Below are positions 1 to 11,400 of a stretch of 64,000 nucleotides of DNA, one piece after another (position 1 is the stretch's first letter; the number at the start of each line of letters is the position of its first letter). The notes under the pieces were generated by a model. The model saw only the letters and a program-made list of their open reading frames with translations. It made no database searches and was not told the origin of the DNA. The DNA lies in the NCBI GenBank assembly GCA_958450365.1, contig CAUEEP010000731.1, forward strand, positions 1,036,501 to 1,100,500. The letters run 5' to 3'. Source of the DNA: Mesorhabditis belari. Lineage: Eukaryota > Nematoda > Chromadorea > Rhabditida > Rhabditidae. The translations under genes were made by a program, and so were the position numbers.

Positions 1-189
1 ACTCGGCTCTAGATCCAAAAATCCAATGCAATTCGCTACTTTAAAAGTTTAGGCGATAAGTTTAAAAAGTTAACCTTTAATTGGGATTACAAAGTCAAAA
101 ATTTTCTTATTCGTCTTTGACGTTGTTTAATTTGAAACAAGATATCGTATCATCGAGTGTTTTAGCTGAAGCAAATCAAAATATATATA

Positions 190-400
190 TACCGTATTTT
201 CTCTAATAGTAGTGCACCGCGGCGTTGGTGGTATTTTACGGTTTCGAAGCTTTTGCAGAAGCTCAACACTCAAATCCCCCACTAGATCTCATCATTAGCT
301 ACATTTTCCGACCCCACATCGATAGGTTCTGATAAGCGGTTCTCGAGATTTCGAGGAATTTCGGTGCTCTGGGTGCACTACTATTAGAGAAAATACGGTA
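190..400. mobile_element. Palindromic MITE, TACCGTA family E
   Basis: The element begins TACCGTATTTTCTCTAATAG and ends with the inverted version, with TA at both edges. Related copies lie at 3372-3517 and about 14661-14880. It has no coding capacity, so it is probably a non-autonomous DNA transposon. A second partial end occurs at about 492-512, so the local copy may be a compound insertion. Confidence 0.75.
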
Positions 401-797
401 TTCTTGATATCTTGAAGCTTGATAAGCTGGTTTGAGGCTATAGGATTTGATAGGTAAAATCGTCACCAACTCGGTGAGCCGTGTTGGTGACTACTATTAG
501 AGAAAATACGGTAAACTGAATACAAAATCCTTAAAATAAAACCAAAAAAAATATAGCTTTCGTTTGAGTAATGCGTTGCACAGCTGTTTTTGTCAGAGCA
601 GTCGTTTTTTGTTATTTACCTTCAACACTTTTATTCAATCAAGCTTCAACAATCAAGCTTGTCAAGTTAAAGTCAACAACTTTGAAACATAGGTTCAAAA
701 ACAAATAGAATGCTAAAATACCATTAGAAACTCTAGAAAAACACTAATGCAACAATAAATTTAAAAAGATTGGCTCAATTGGCTTTGCAGATCTCTA

Positions 798-1193
798 AAT
801 AGGGGCAAAAGTCTTTTTTTTTCACTTCTTTTGAAAAAAACAAAGTCACAATTAACCTATGGTTTGCTCTAAAGAAAAGTGTTTATTGTTCAATTCCCCC
901 CTTTTAAGTCAATTTGGGTTCACTTTCAAGCAAATTCCGAGGGAAAACGGGTTTTCAAAAATCTATAAACCTCTAAAAGAAATTGGCTGAACAATTTCTC
1001 TGAAAATCAAAAATATCGACTTTTGGCCTCTTAGGTCGCATCATGGCTTTTTGTGCCTCCGGCCAAAAAACCAGACAGACATTTTAAACTCTTGTATCTG
1101 GATGCTTCGATGCAAAAACCGTTGTTCAATTCGTGCATTTGTTACTTTTTAACGGAAAAAAAAAGGGTTTTGCATCAACCTAATAATTACAAT
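798..1193. mobile_element. Degraded mariner-like non-autonomous element
   Basis: The right end reads TTGCATCAACCTA, a mariner-type terminus. Internal sequence (for example the stretches around 855-900 and 925-1000) matches the better preserved element at 27129-27650. The left end is eroded. No intact transposase frame is visible. Confidence 0.6.
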
Positions 1194-1927
1194 AGAAGTG
1201 AAATAACTTTCTTTCGACTTGCTCAACATTCGATCAGTTCTCACTTTCATTTAGGCTCGATTTTTCAAATTCAAGCCGTTAACTTTGAAAGATGAGACTA
1301 GCTTTTAAAGAAAAATGACAGAATACAAGTTTGGAAACTTTCTTTTGCATTCTTTTCCCATTATGAAGGTGACAAGCGGTGAAAATTTACTTTGAAAGCT
1401 TTAAATCCAGGTTGAAACTAGGTTTATGATTAAAAATGCGTTTTGAAACCCATTTTTTAAACAATGAATTCCTCTAGAAGGTTACAAAATACAGTTGTAA
1501 TTGATATAAAATTCAGAAATTCTATTTTACTAGTGAACTTGCTTTGAAAGAAGACTTTTATCACCTCAAGGAGGCTGCAATTTACACTCGAGATCAGCTC
1601 CGATCAGATAAAACTCTAAATTGTCATTTTCAAGCGGCTTACTTTGAAAAATTGTGTTACAAAAAGAAAGAAAATGCTTAAGATTGCAATTTTTCATTGA
1701 TAAACTTTCAACTCCACTAGTAATTCGCAAAGAATAAAATGCAATTGTTCAAATTCAAGTCGCTTGCATTCGAAAATCGAAATTATTTTAAAGAAAAGTG
1801 TACTAAAAGACAAAATGAGCGACTCTAAAGCTTTTTACATTTCTTTTACGCTTACGAATGACTTAAAAGTTGAAATCAAATTATTGAAACGCAGGCTGTT
1901 TAAGTTGAAACATGAATTATCGTTTTT

Positions 1928-1997
1928 TGATCTTAGTCAATTCTTATATTAGATTACTTATTGCTAAATGCTCAGAAAATATTGTAAAACAAAATAC
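1928..1997. mobile_element. Single arm of palindromic MITE family L
   Basis: This stretch nearly repeats the right arm (about 3080-3150) of the complete palindromic element at 2929-3199. It ends about 20 bp before the candidate splice acceptor at 2019, so it is probably a fragment that landed in an intron. Confidence 0.6.
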
Positions 1998-2019
1998 TTG
2001 ATATGAAAATGATTTGCAG

Positions 2020-2385
2020 GCATCGTCGTCTTGGAGATCGTCTACCGGAGTTGGAAATATTTGCGAAAGGCGAAGAAACAAAAGAATAGAGTGAGTTTTC
2101 AAGGCGTTGTTGGGATTTGTACTTTCGTTTGTACAAGATGCACAATTTTGAGCAAAAAATAGAGGCAAATTTGGGGAAGGGAAGCCGCAATCGATTGGCG
2201 CTATTCATTTTGTTGAATCTACCTGTTGAATCTAATTGAAACTCTAGAACAAAGTGTGTTTAATTTGAATTGGAGAGCACAAAGTACACCAAAGTACACC
2301 AAAGTACAAATCCAATTTCCAGGAAGTTGAGGTCCTATGGCGAGAGCCGAAAACGTCGATCCGAAGCTCGCAATCGATTCCATAA
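2020..2385 (+). CDS. 3' end of an unidentified membrane-protein gene (two exons, partial)
   Basis: Two GC-richer blocks look like terminal exons. The first, 2020-2090, follows a TTTGCAG acceptor and ends before GTGAGT. The second, 2323-2385, follows TTTCCAG and ends at TAA. Phases agree: the first needs one base from upstream and ends on a whole codon. The joined frame gives about 43 residues: a hydrophobic start (IVVLEIVY), then a basic run (RSWKYLRKAKKQKNR), then a short Ser-rich tail. This suits the last membrane segment and cytoplasmic tail of a receptor or channel. The hydrophobic-then-basic pattern recalls the M4 end of ionotropic glutamate receptors, but that is only a guess. Upstream exons are not in the window. 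Confidence 0.4.
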
Positions 2386-2714
2386 AGCGTTTCCTCTTTC
2401 TCTATAGAAAAAAAAACACAATTAAAACTAGTTTCTTTTGCAAGCATTTACCTCAATCTTTTTCATTTTAACTTCGAGAATTTCTCCAACAATTCCCAAT
2501 CACTTTGAAAACATTACGGGCCATTGTATGCATTTCTTTTTGTGCTTTTTTTTTGATATATAAGAGATTTTCTATATATTTTTCTTTAATTCGTGATGCT
2601 TAAAACTTTAATGAATAAAATTAAACTTTGTAATTCATTAAAGTTATATTTTCATTACACTAACTATTGATTATGTTTAGTTGCTTATATTGAAACATGA
2701 ACTTTTACAAACGA

Positions 2715-2868
2715 CCAGCACAAGAAAACACCAGCGTAGACACCCCCTTTCTAGCGCACTCACTTCTTACATTTTTCCTCGCTGCTGTGAGGAGAAAATA
2801 AAAGAATTGTGTGCGCCAGAAAGGGAGTGTTTACGAGACTCGGAGAGCACAAAATACACAAGACAAAT
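2715..2868. mobile_element. MITE family C (GCGCACTC inverted repeat)
   Basis: Inverted halves read roughly ACACCCCCTTTCTAGCGCAC and its complement, and the right edge carries GAGAGCACAAA. At least nine copies occur in this window (13.9, 18.6, 25.9, 28.0, 35.2, 37.6, 44.4 and 51.8 kb are the others). There is no coding capacity. Confidence 0.75.
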
Positions 2869-2928
2869 CTAAACATTTTCAAACATTGAAACATGAATTG
2901 CCAACAACGAACGATTGAGATGTTTCAA

Positions 2929-3199
2929 TCTGAAGAACTCTGTTTCAATTCTAGCTGTGTACATTTTTTGTTTTACAATACTTTCTGAGCATTTAACAAT
3001 AAGTAATCTAATATAAGAATTGACTCAGCTCAAAAAATGATGATTGAGTTGTTGTCGGTTCAGTTTTTTTGTCATCATTTTTTGAGCTGAGTCAATTCTT
3101 ATATTAGATTACTTATTGTTAAATGCTCAGAAAGTATTGTAAAACAAAAAAAATGACACAGCTAGAAATGAAAAAATGACAAACAAAGTTCTTCAGATT
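2929..3199. mobile_element. Palindromic MITE family L
   Basis: Two near-perfect arms run from AATCTGAAGAACT at the left to its complement at the right. The inner arms (about 2965-3035 and 3080-3155) are almost identical inverted copies around a short loop near 3045-3065. A single arm of the same family lies at 1928-1997. Confidence 0.8.
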
Positions 3200-3371
3200 C
3201 GTTTAGAAAATGGAAAAACTTTTCGTTTTTTAAACTCTACATAAATTTTTAGTCAATGTTTAAAAATTAGTTGGCTTTTTGTCAAAAAAAAGAGTATTTT
3301 AGTAAGCTGCCAAGATCAAATTGGATGAAATCAATTGAAGACAGCAGTGACCCCGTTCAATCTGAAACATC

Positions 3372-3517
3372 TACCGTATTTTCTGTAATAGTCGTGCGCA
3401 CTACTATTTTTTCAATCCCCCCTCCAGCCTGCACTACTATTTTCTGTAATAGTAGTGCAGGCTGGAGGGGGGATTGAAAAAATAGTAGTGCGCACTACTA
3501 TTACAGAAAATACGGTA
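3372..3517. mobile_element. Nested palindrome, TACCGTA family E
   Basis: This element starts and ends with TACCGTA / TACGGTA and is an almost perfect hairpin of about 70-bp arms. Inside each arm the ATAGTAGTGC motif is itself repeated in opposite orientation, so several alternative hairpins are possible. Confidence 0.8.
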
Positions 3518-4705
3518 TTTGCTTTTGATACTTAATCGAAAATTGAATTCTTAAATGATTTTTGAAAGGTTGTTAAACAAAATAGCTACGATCATTTATT
3601 TATTTTTTTTTTGAAGCAAGTTTTAATTTGGATATTAGGATCGAATCATTCGATGATCTTCCAAGCAATGCAGATCAAGAAAATTATTGGTGGCAGAAAA
3701 ATTGCGCTGTATTTGGGTCTTCTTTCTCGGGTAGTTCTTAAAAATCAAATTCTTTTTGCAAACTCAGAATCCTTTTGAGCATAAATTGTTTTTTAAGGTT
3801 AAATATATATGCTTTATTCAGTTGAATAGCGACAAAACAAAAGGTTAAACGCAAGGAAATCTCGCGAAAGCTCTCAAAAACCTCGTTTAGAACAAACAAA
3901 AACTGTGTCTAATTTTTTGTTTTAGCAAAAAATTAAGAAAAAAATGAACTTTTTTTGTAAATTGATTTTTGGCTTTCGTATTATACTTTAAATATGTTGA
4001 AACATTAATTTTTTTTTGTCTTTTTTGCAAATTTTATTGTTTTATCGAGAATAGACGATAAAAAAAATCCCCATCAAATCGATCTCGGATTCCAGGCGAA
4101 AAAATGATGGATATCTATTAGATCTGCTCAAAATTTATGCCGATTTCTCCCCAAAAACGCCTCTTTCTCATTTTTCTCGTTATTACCCCCGAAAAGAAAG
4201 GAGAAAAGCTGAGAAACGACTGGCTCATTTGCGTATTGCGTATTGCGTAATCTATTCAAAAAGAAAAGGACCGGTTTTGCCGAAAAGCTCACCAAAAATG
4301 TCTGTGTTTCAAAAAAAGAAATCAAGGTGAAAAAAAGGCGAAAATTTGCCTATGATTGTTATCTAAATTTTTGTTTTTTTGGGGGAAATTCTACGAAAAA
4401 ACAAAAATTTCTGGCGTTTAGATATGCCAATTTTGGGGGAAAAAGTGAAAATTTTCGGGGTGGGATTTGTGGGGGAAAAGGGAAAAGATATTCAGCTAAG
4501 AGATTGAGCTAAAGTCTTTTCGATTGAATATCTTCAAAGATTCGATCTATATCGAAGATGGGCAAAGGAATTTCACCCATTTCTTTTCTTCTGAAGCTGT
4601 TTTTTGAAGCTGAAGCTGAAGCTGATTTCGTGTTTCATTTTGGATTGTTTTTTGTGTAGCTTGAAAATCTTTTTTCAAATTTGAAACTGTAAAATGCCAT
4701 TAAAG

Positions 4706-4867
4706 CATGGCAATTTCAGTAGGTTCATTTTAAAGTCTCGCATGGATTTGAAACTAAGGCTAGCAAATGAAGAGCTGTAGAGCTGTAGAACAAGAGCTGT
4801 GGAACAACTGGTATGGGTTGTTGTTGGTTGTTGTGCAATTTAGTTGTCAAGTTTGTGAGTTCAAACT
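4706..4867 (+). repeat. Direct repeat: duplicated cuticlin exon-1 end plus intron start
   Basis: These 160 bp are repeated with few changes at 5467-5628, 761 bp downstream. The copy includes ATGGCAATTTCAGTAG followed by a GT donor, matching the last 16 bases of cuticlin exon 1 (ATGGCAATTCCAATAG). If used as a first exon it would join exon 2 in frame but would give a protein without the signal peptide. Confidence 0.8.
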
Positions 4868-4965
4868 TTTTTTCAAACATTACCAAAAATGAAACTATTT
4901 ACTCAAGGGTCTTTTTGAAACTTGACTTTTCTTGTTAAAAATTTCATAGTCCTTGTCTCACTACA

Positions 4966-5190
4966 ATAGGTCTGTCTCATTTTTCGATGTTTGTCAATAG
5001 GTGTACAACGGAAAAACAAGATTTAAGGACTTCAACGGCTACTTTTTCGGGATTCCTTGTTACACGAAGGTTGAATTTTTCAAGCTCTATTTTTTGGTCT
5101 AAAAACCTCTCAAAAAGCAAACGTTAAAGTGACCAAATCCCGTTTTTCCGTTAAATTCCTATTGACAAACAGACTGACAAACGAATTGGT
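4966..5190. mobile_element. Inverted-repeat element, family M
   Basis: It has outer motifs TTGTCAATAGGTGTACAACG and a complementary right end, with an internal stretch GGCTACTTTTTCGGG. A second copy lies at about 56050-56268 in the galactosyltransferase intron. No open frame is seen. Confidence 0.65.
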
Positions 5191-5393
5191 CTACAATCTA
5201 GTATCTACTGCCAAAGTTTCACTAACGCTCATCCACAGGAAGCTGAGCTAAGTAACGCAAAACTGCTAACTGGTAAGAGTGGAATGACTTGTATGTACTT
5301 TATTTTGAAACTTGACCTCAAAATTACTGTTCTTTTTTCTTTGTTGCATTAAATATTGAAATGTTTTATTGAATATCCATCTTTTGCAAAATG

Positions 5394-5402
5394 TCTTTTT
5401 AG
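5394..5402 (+). promoter_or_regulatory. Possible trans-splice acceptor upstream of cuticlin gene 1
   Basis: CTTTTTAG, ending at 5402, lies 20 bases before the start codon at 5423 with no other splice donor between. In nematodes this arrangement suggests spliced-leader addition. It is inferred from position only. Confidence 0.45.
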
Positions 5403-5422
5403 TAAATTTTGAAAAAAAAGCG

Positions 5423-8400
5423 ATGGGACGATTTCTCGTCGTTTTCCTCCTCTACGCGACAGCGGTCATGGCAATTCCAATAGGTTCATTTTAAAGTTTC
5501 GCATGGATTTGAAACTAAGGCTAGCAAATGAAGAGCTGTAGAGCTGTAGAACAAGAGCTGTAGAACAACTGGTATGGGTTGTTGTTGGTTGTTGTGCAAT
5601 TTAGTTGTCAAGTTTGTGAGTTCAAACGTTTTTTTGCTATAATGACTAGAGGTTTTGGAAATATGAGGTTTCAACGAGAATCAGATTGATGCAAGTTGTT
5701 GGCTCGTTTTGCTCGTGAATTGTCGATTATCAGGGTCTTTTCATTGTGAAAAGCATTATATGCAAAAGGAAAGATCAATTCGATTCATATTCTCCAGCTG
5801 CGGGGGGAAATTGAAAAACTTTTTGTTAAGCTAATCTATCGGTGGAATTTGTACCAAGATACAGCCAAGGCAGAGGAGGCAAAAAAGTTGATTCCAAAGG
5901 TTTAGCTTAGCTTTAGGTTTTACATATGATAGCTTTTCAGAATGAAAAAACTTTCCAAGAAGGATTTCCAAGAAGGACCGAACTTTTCTTGAAATCAGTT
6001 GGAATTAGAATTAGAATTAGAATCATTTCTATTAGAATTCATTTGGAATTTGAATTTGAATCATTTCTATAGATTAAAGTTCGAATTTTAAAGTGAAATA
6101 CCTTTTGAATATACAGTACTCTTGTACAGTACTCCAATTTTTATCGCTAACCTTCCTTTTCAGACAATGGAGTCGAGGGTGACCCGGAAATCGAGTGCGG
6201 TCCCACTTCGGTGATCATCAATTTCAACACGAGGAACAAATTCGAAGGACAGGTTTCAAAAATAGCCTGCTCATTCGGTGCTTTCGGAAAATAATGTCCT
6301 GATCTTTTAGTCCAGCTTTTTACGATTAGCGCAGATTGTAAATCCTTCAAAAATGCAATATTAAATGCCTATTCAAATAAAAAGAATTAGAAAAACCAAT
6401 AAAATCGGGATCTCCACAAAAAAACCTTGTTCAGGTCTATGTGAAAGGACTCCACGACAAAGATGAATGCAAGAATACAGAAGGTGGAAGACAGGTTGGT
6501 GAACTTGAACTCTGAACTTTACTTTCTACTAAACATGAAACTCAGCTTTCATCTTCAACTTTGAGCCCGGATTAATCGTATCCTGCCAAATTTTATCTCA
6601 AATATTTTGAAACTCAAACATTTTTAGCTGAAATTTTTTATTAATGTGAAAAATTAAAGTCACATAAGCTGTTTTTTGAGTGGGAAATTGAGAAATTTCA
6701 AAAACTCCTAGATTCTTTGGTTAATTTAAATGATTCTAATAGTGATTCTGATTCGAGAAATGTCTGTATCACTTTTGAAATTTGAAAACTTCAGCTATTT
6801 TTCAATTCTCTAATTTTCCGGAAAAGAATCAATTGCATTCACAGACCTGGTTGGATTAGGTAAAAGCTGAGCAGCTGAATAACGAAAACTTTGAAACTAG
6901 GAAATTTTTTTTGCTTTTTTTGGTTTTTTTACTTTAATAGGAAAATTTAGAAAAATTGCTGAATTTTCACTCAAACACATTAAAACTGTAATTCTAAATC
7001 TTAAAATTGAATCTTACATTTGCAGGTAGCCGGCATCGAGCTCCCGTTCGATACGTGCAACGTGGCCCGGACTCGATCACTCAATCCAAAGGGGATTTTT
7101 GTGACAACAACCGTCGTCATCTCTTTCCATCCGCAATTCATCACAAAGGTTCGATTTCCAAGAGAACTTTCAGTTAAACTTTCAGTTTTATACAATTTTT
7201 AATCTTTATCTTTTTAAAATGCATCTTTATCTTTTTAGAACGTAACCAAAGGTGATTAGAAAAATCCAATTCACGTTAATACTGAACAAGTTGAAACATT
7301 CAATTTTGAATTCGGCGGAAAGTTTTGTTTTAAGCAAAAAAAACAGAAAACCAATCAAAAAAAAACCAACAACCAAGTCCAGTTACAAGAAACAATTGTA
7401 TGCTAGTGTAGGTTTGAAGATAAAGTGCATTGCTTTGATAAAAATGGAGATTTGAACCACCGATCTCTCGCTTACCGGCAGCGCTCTACCAACGAGTTAC
7501 ACCGACATTTCATTGCCTTTTCACTTTTCACCAAATACACATAAAAAAGCTTAAAATGAACTCAATAAAAAGACAAGAGTAAAGATAAGTTTACGTGTTT
7601 TTCGCTTCTGACATCCAGTTCCGAGTTTCAAAGTGCTTGATAAGACTTTCGTTGCAAAAATTTTAATGCAAATCCAGTTCCAGTATCTTTCTACTTGCAC
7701 CCAATTGCTTACCATTTTAAAAATCCGATGAACAAACTTTGACGACGGTCTTCGGTATCAGAGTTTCAACTTTTCTGAAGGACTTTTGATTCTAAGCTCT
7801 GCTAGCCTTAATATCTCTTTAGTTTGGCATCTTATTTCAAATTCTCCTCAATTCCAGGTGGATCGTGCTTATCGGATTCAGTGCTTTTACATGGAAGCCG
7901 ACAAAACCGTTTCAACCCAATTGGAGGTTTCCGAGATGACAACGGCGCTGCAGACACAGGTTGGTTTAACTGAAATCGATGACTTTAGACTTGTGTTTCT
8001 GTTTCAACTCAATTTACTACAATTTGTGTTTTTACGGTTTAGCCCGCAAGCAGTTGGCATTTTCTAGAATTTACTTACTTTTTTTCTTACATCGAAGCAA
8101 TTAGAACAATTTGTTCAACTGGAAAACCTTTCCTAGGTCTTTCCTATGCAAAAAAAAGGTGTTTCAAAGTTGACGTGGTGAAAGTGAATGAAAGGTGTTA
8201 GTAGACACTTTTGGTCTTGTCAAGAAATTTTTGGAACTTAGATAGTTTTTAGCATTTAGCATTTGGAACTTAGGTAATTCTTCAAAGCTGCGAAATCTTC
8301 AAAACACTGTCAGATCTAGGATTGAAACCTTTGGAACAATTTCTTTGGTTAAAATCTCCTTTTCTAGGTCGTTCCGATGCCCATTTGCAAGTACGAGATT

Positions 8401-11400
8401 CTGGATGGAGGGCCGACGGGAGAACCAGTCCAGTTTGCCACGATTGGGCAACAAGTTTGTTTTTAACGTCTGCAACACTTAACTTTTGAATAATCCTTTG
8501 GAAAAACATTAGTAAAATTATTGGCAAATCATTTTTAATGTCTGAAAGTCAATGTTTCAACTTATTCAAAGAGGACTGTGAAATCGGCCATGGATTGCGT
8601 TGTCAATTTCATATTTGTCTTTCAATAAGTTGAAACATCGACTTTATGACAATGAAAATGATTAGCCACGAGTTTCTCGGTCTTGAAATTCTGAGCCCTG
8701 GAAAATCGGGCAATGATGCAATAAGTTTGTAATAAGTTTGTATGCCTTAGATCGAGAAGAACCTGGGTAATCAAACCGGGACAACATTTCAACGAATTTT
8801 CAATTTTTTTCAGGTCTACCACAAATGGACGTGCGACTCGGAGACGACGGACACTTTTTGCGCGGTCGTTCACTCGTGTACAGTTGATGATGGGAATGGG
8901 GACACTGTTCAGGTGAAAAGCAGTATTTTTTTTCAAATAAAACCTTTCCTTTGTCCATTTTTGAGTGCTAACTTTTCAGGGCTTTAGTCTTATGTTTATG
9001 AGTTTTAAAAAAAGTAGTGTTTCAATTTAGATTAAGTAATAGTCAAATAAATCTAGCTAATGAGTAAACATCATTGAGGTTTTGCGAAATTCTTGCAGTT
9101 CATTGCAATTAGCTTGAATAGCCTCGATTCAATCTACTATAGATTTGTGCATTGATATTCAAATATATTATTGATTTTCCACCATATACAGTTGACTCTC
9201 GATATAACGATTTGTTCGATATTGTTTGAATTGTTTGAATTAATATCTATTTTCATTTCCGATTCAGTTTCTGTACATTTAAATTTGTGAAAAGCAGTGT
9301 TTCAATTTAACACAAGTCACAGTCAAATAGATCTAGCCAATGCGTTGGTCCTCCTGATCTTTGCCAATTCCAGCCCATTTCCTATTTCCAATTTCCCATT
9401 TGAGATTCTTAACGAGGAGGGCTGTGCCTTGGATAAATTCCTGTTGAACAATTTGGAGTATCCGACCGATTTGATGGCCGGACAAGAGGCTCACGTTTAC
9501 AAGTATGCGGACAGGAGTCAGCTCTTCTATCAGTGTCAGGTAAAATCACAGGAAAAGAGGTTTTGAAAGTAAATCTGGAGCTTTTTGATGAGTTTTAAGC
9601 AAAATTCACCTTTCTAAATGGGTTGAACACTTTACTATTTGATTTTTCAAAGTATATGGTGTCTCTTGAGTATACTGGCCCTTAATTAGCTTTACGGTGA
9701 TTTTCTAGTCTAATTTTAATCAGCGACTTACTTGAAAACTGAATTTACTTTTATTGAACGCACAAATCCAGGATTCGATTCAATCAATGATTCGATTTTT
9801 CTAGTTTCAAAGTACTCAACCACTTTTTGAATGTTTTCACCGAACAACTGTGAAGTCAATGCATTTCCCATAGTTAAAAAAAAATTGAAACCAACAAGTA
9901 TCCAGATCTCGATCACGATCAAAGAGCCGAACTCGGAATGCCCACGACCTCAATGCCCCGAGCCGACCGGCTTCAACGCGAAGAAACAAACGCCGATCAC
10001 TCCAGCAACCAGTCGACCAGAGAATCCCATCTTCTTCAGGTTGTGCAAAATTCATTTTCTAAACTCCCCTTTCTACCGTAATCTTGCCTCTATTTTTTAT
10101 TGAATCAAATTTTATCTTTTGATATCCTTTGTGAACCTCATAAAATCAAAAAGTGGATGGATTGGATAAAAATAGAGACAAGATTACGTTAGAAGGGGGA
10201 AAGGGGACATTGTTTAGAAAACGGAGTAAATATGATAGTTCTAGTGCACTAGTTCCAATAGTACTAATGAAATTCTGAAAATGAGCAGAATACGATTAAG
10301 CTAAAGGTTTCACTGTAGACTTTTTTTTAAAACAACTCTTGGGACGAGCTGTCGAAATGAAATGACCAAATTTGATGATGCTATGCTAGTCCAATGCATT
10401 AAGTTTCAAGTTTAAGAAAGACAAAAAAGGAAATCGAATTCATTCACCAGTTCAGAGTGCTCAAAAAACGTTCGGCTGAGTTCTACGAGAACACGATGGA
10501 TGTGAGGGCCGAGTTGAACGCGATTGAGCTCATGTCGAATGAGGTGAGGGGGATGAGTCGCTGAAAAAGTTGAAACTATCAGGCACAGAGTTAAAGGGAA
10601 GATTAAAGGAGGAATCCGGATCAGAAGTGATTCTCGCTAAAACGAAATTATCGCCATTTGAGTGTAGTAATGCCATTTTTTATATAGAAATGTCTAAAGT
10701 AAATCGGTTTATTAATGATTTATTGGCTATCAATGATGTGTTTAAAAAAAAAAATACATTTATTGAAAGCCAATAATGTGATACAAACAAAGGATACATA
10801 ATAAGACATAACGGTCTAAATACACAATTTTTATGGCACTGCGGCCGTTACCCCTATTATCCCTATTACCCTATTTATCAATGATGTGTCCGCTTTGAGG
10901 CCAATTTCAACCTTTTTGTGTGTCTTTTTTTGCTTCGAAAGGATGTAGAATTTGTAGAAAAAAAGGCCAACAGCTACAGCTAAATTGGAGCCAAAAAAAT
11001 TGATTTTACTAAAACTTGTTGAGCTTTGTTTCCTTTACTGATGGCCCAATTGGTTTTTTGCTTGCAAAAGTTGGCTTCAAGGTAATATGTTTCAAGGTAA
11101 ACGACTTATGAAATGCTTTTTTGAAATTAGTGATGTTCAAAAGAAAGTTCAAATAAAATTTTGGCACAATGAAGTTTCTAGTTATCTAGAACTTTCTAAT
11201 CAATTAGTAAAGTGTTTTAAAGCTTCAAAACTGAATTTACTTTTATTGAATACTTTTATTGAACGCACAAATCCAAGATTCAATTTGATCAATGATTCTA
11301 TTTCATGTCATATGATTGAGAATTCAATTTTAGGATTCATCTCTTCCTGGTGGCCTCCGGAACTCAACTTCAACTCAAGAGGGACCCTATTTGAAACGAT

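Larger units (their letters stand above)
1..2019. other. Transposon-rich stretch, probably an intron
   Basis: No convincing exon is seen here. It holds a palindromic element of the TACCGTA-ended family at 190-400, with a further copy of its end near 492-512, a mariner-like non-autonomous element at about 798-1193, and one arm of another palindromic element at about 1928-1997. GTTTCAA/TTGAAAC heptamers are scattered through it. If the two exons at 2020-2385 are real, this stretch is most simply an intron whose upstream exon lies before the window. Confidence 0.5.
2386..5422. other. Intergenic stretch with repeats and cuticlin upstream region
   Basis: No supported gene is seen. It carries a MITE of the GCGCACTC family at about 2715-2868, a palindromic element at 2929-3199, a nested palindrome at 3372-3517, and an inverted-repeat element at about 4966-5190. 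It also holds the left copy of a direct repeat (4706-4867) that duplicates the end of cuticlin exon 1. The part from about 4100 to 5400 would be the promoter side of the first cuticlin gene. No TATA box can be assigned with confidence. Confidence 0.5.

Noticed and set aside
1550..1625. GC-richer patch with a short frame (KEAAIYTRDQLRSDK)
   Set aside because: No acceptor or donor in proper place; could not be joined to the exons at 2020-2385.
3640..3735. Candidate exon after ATATTAG
   Set aside because: Two different frames look equally plausible, the acceptor is weak, and no partner exon was found.
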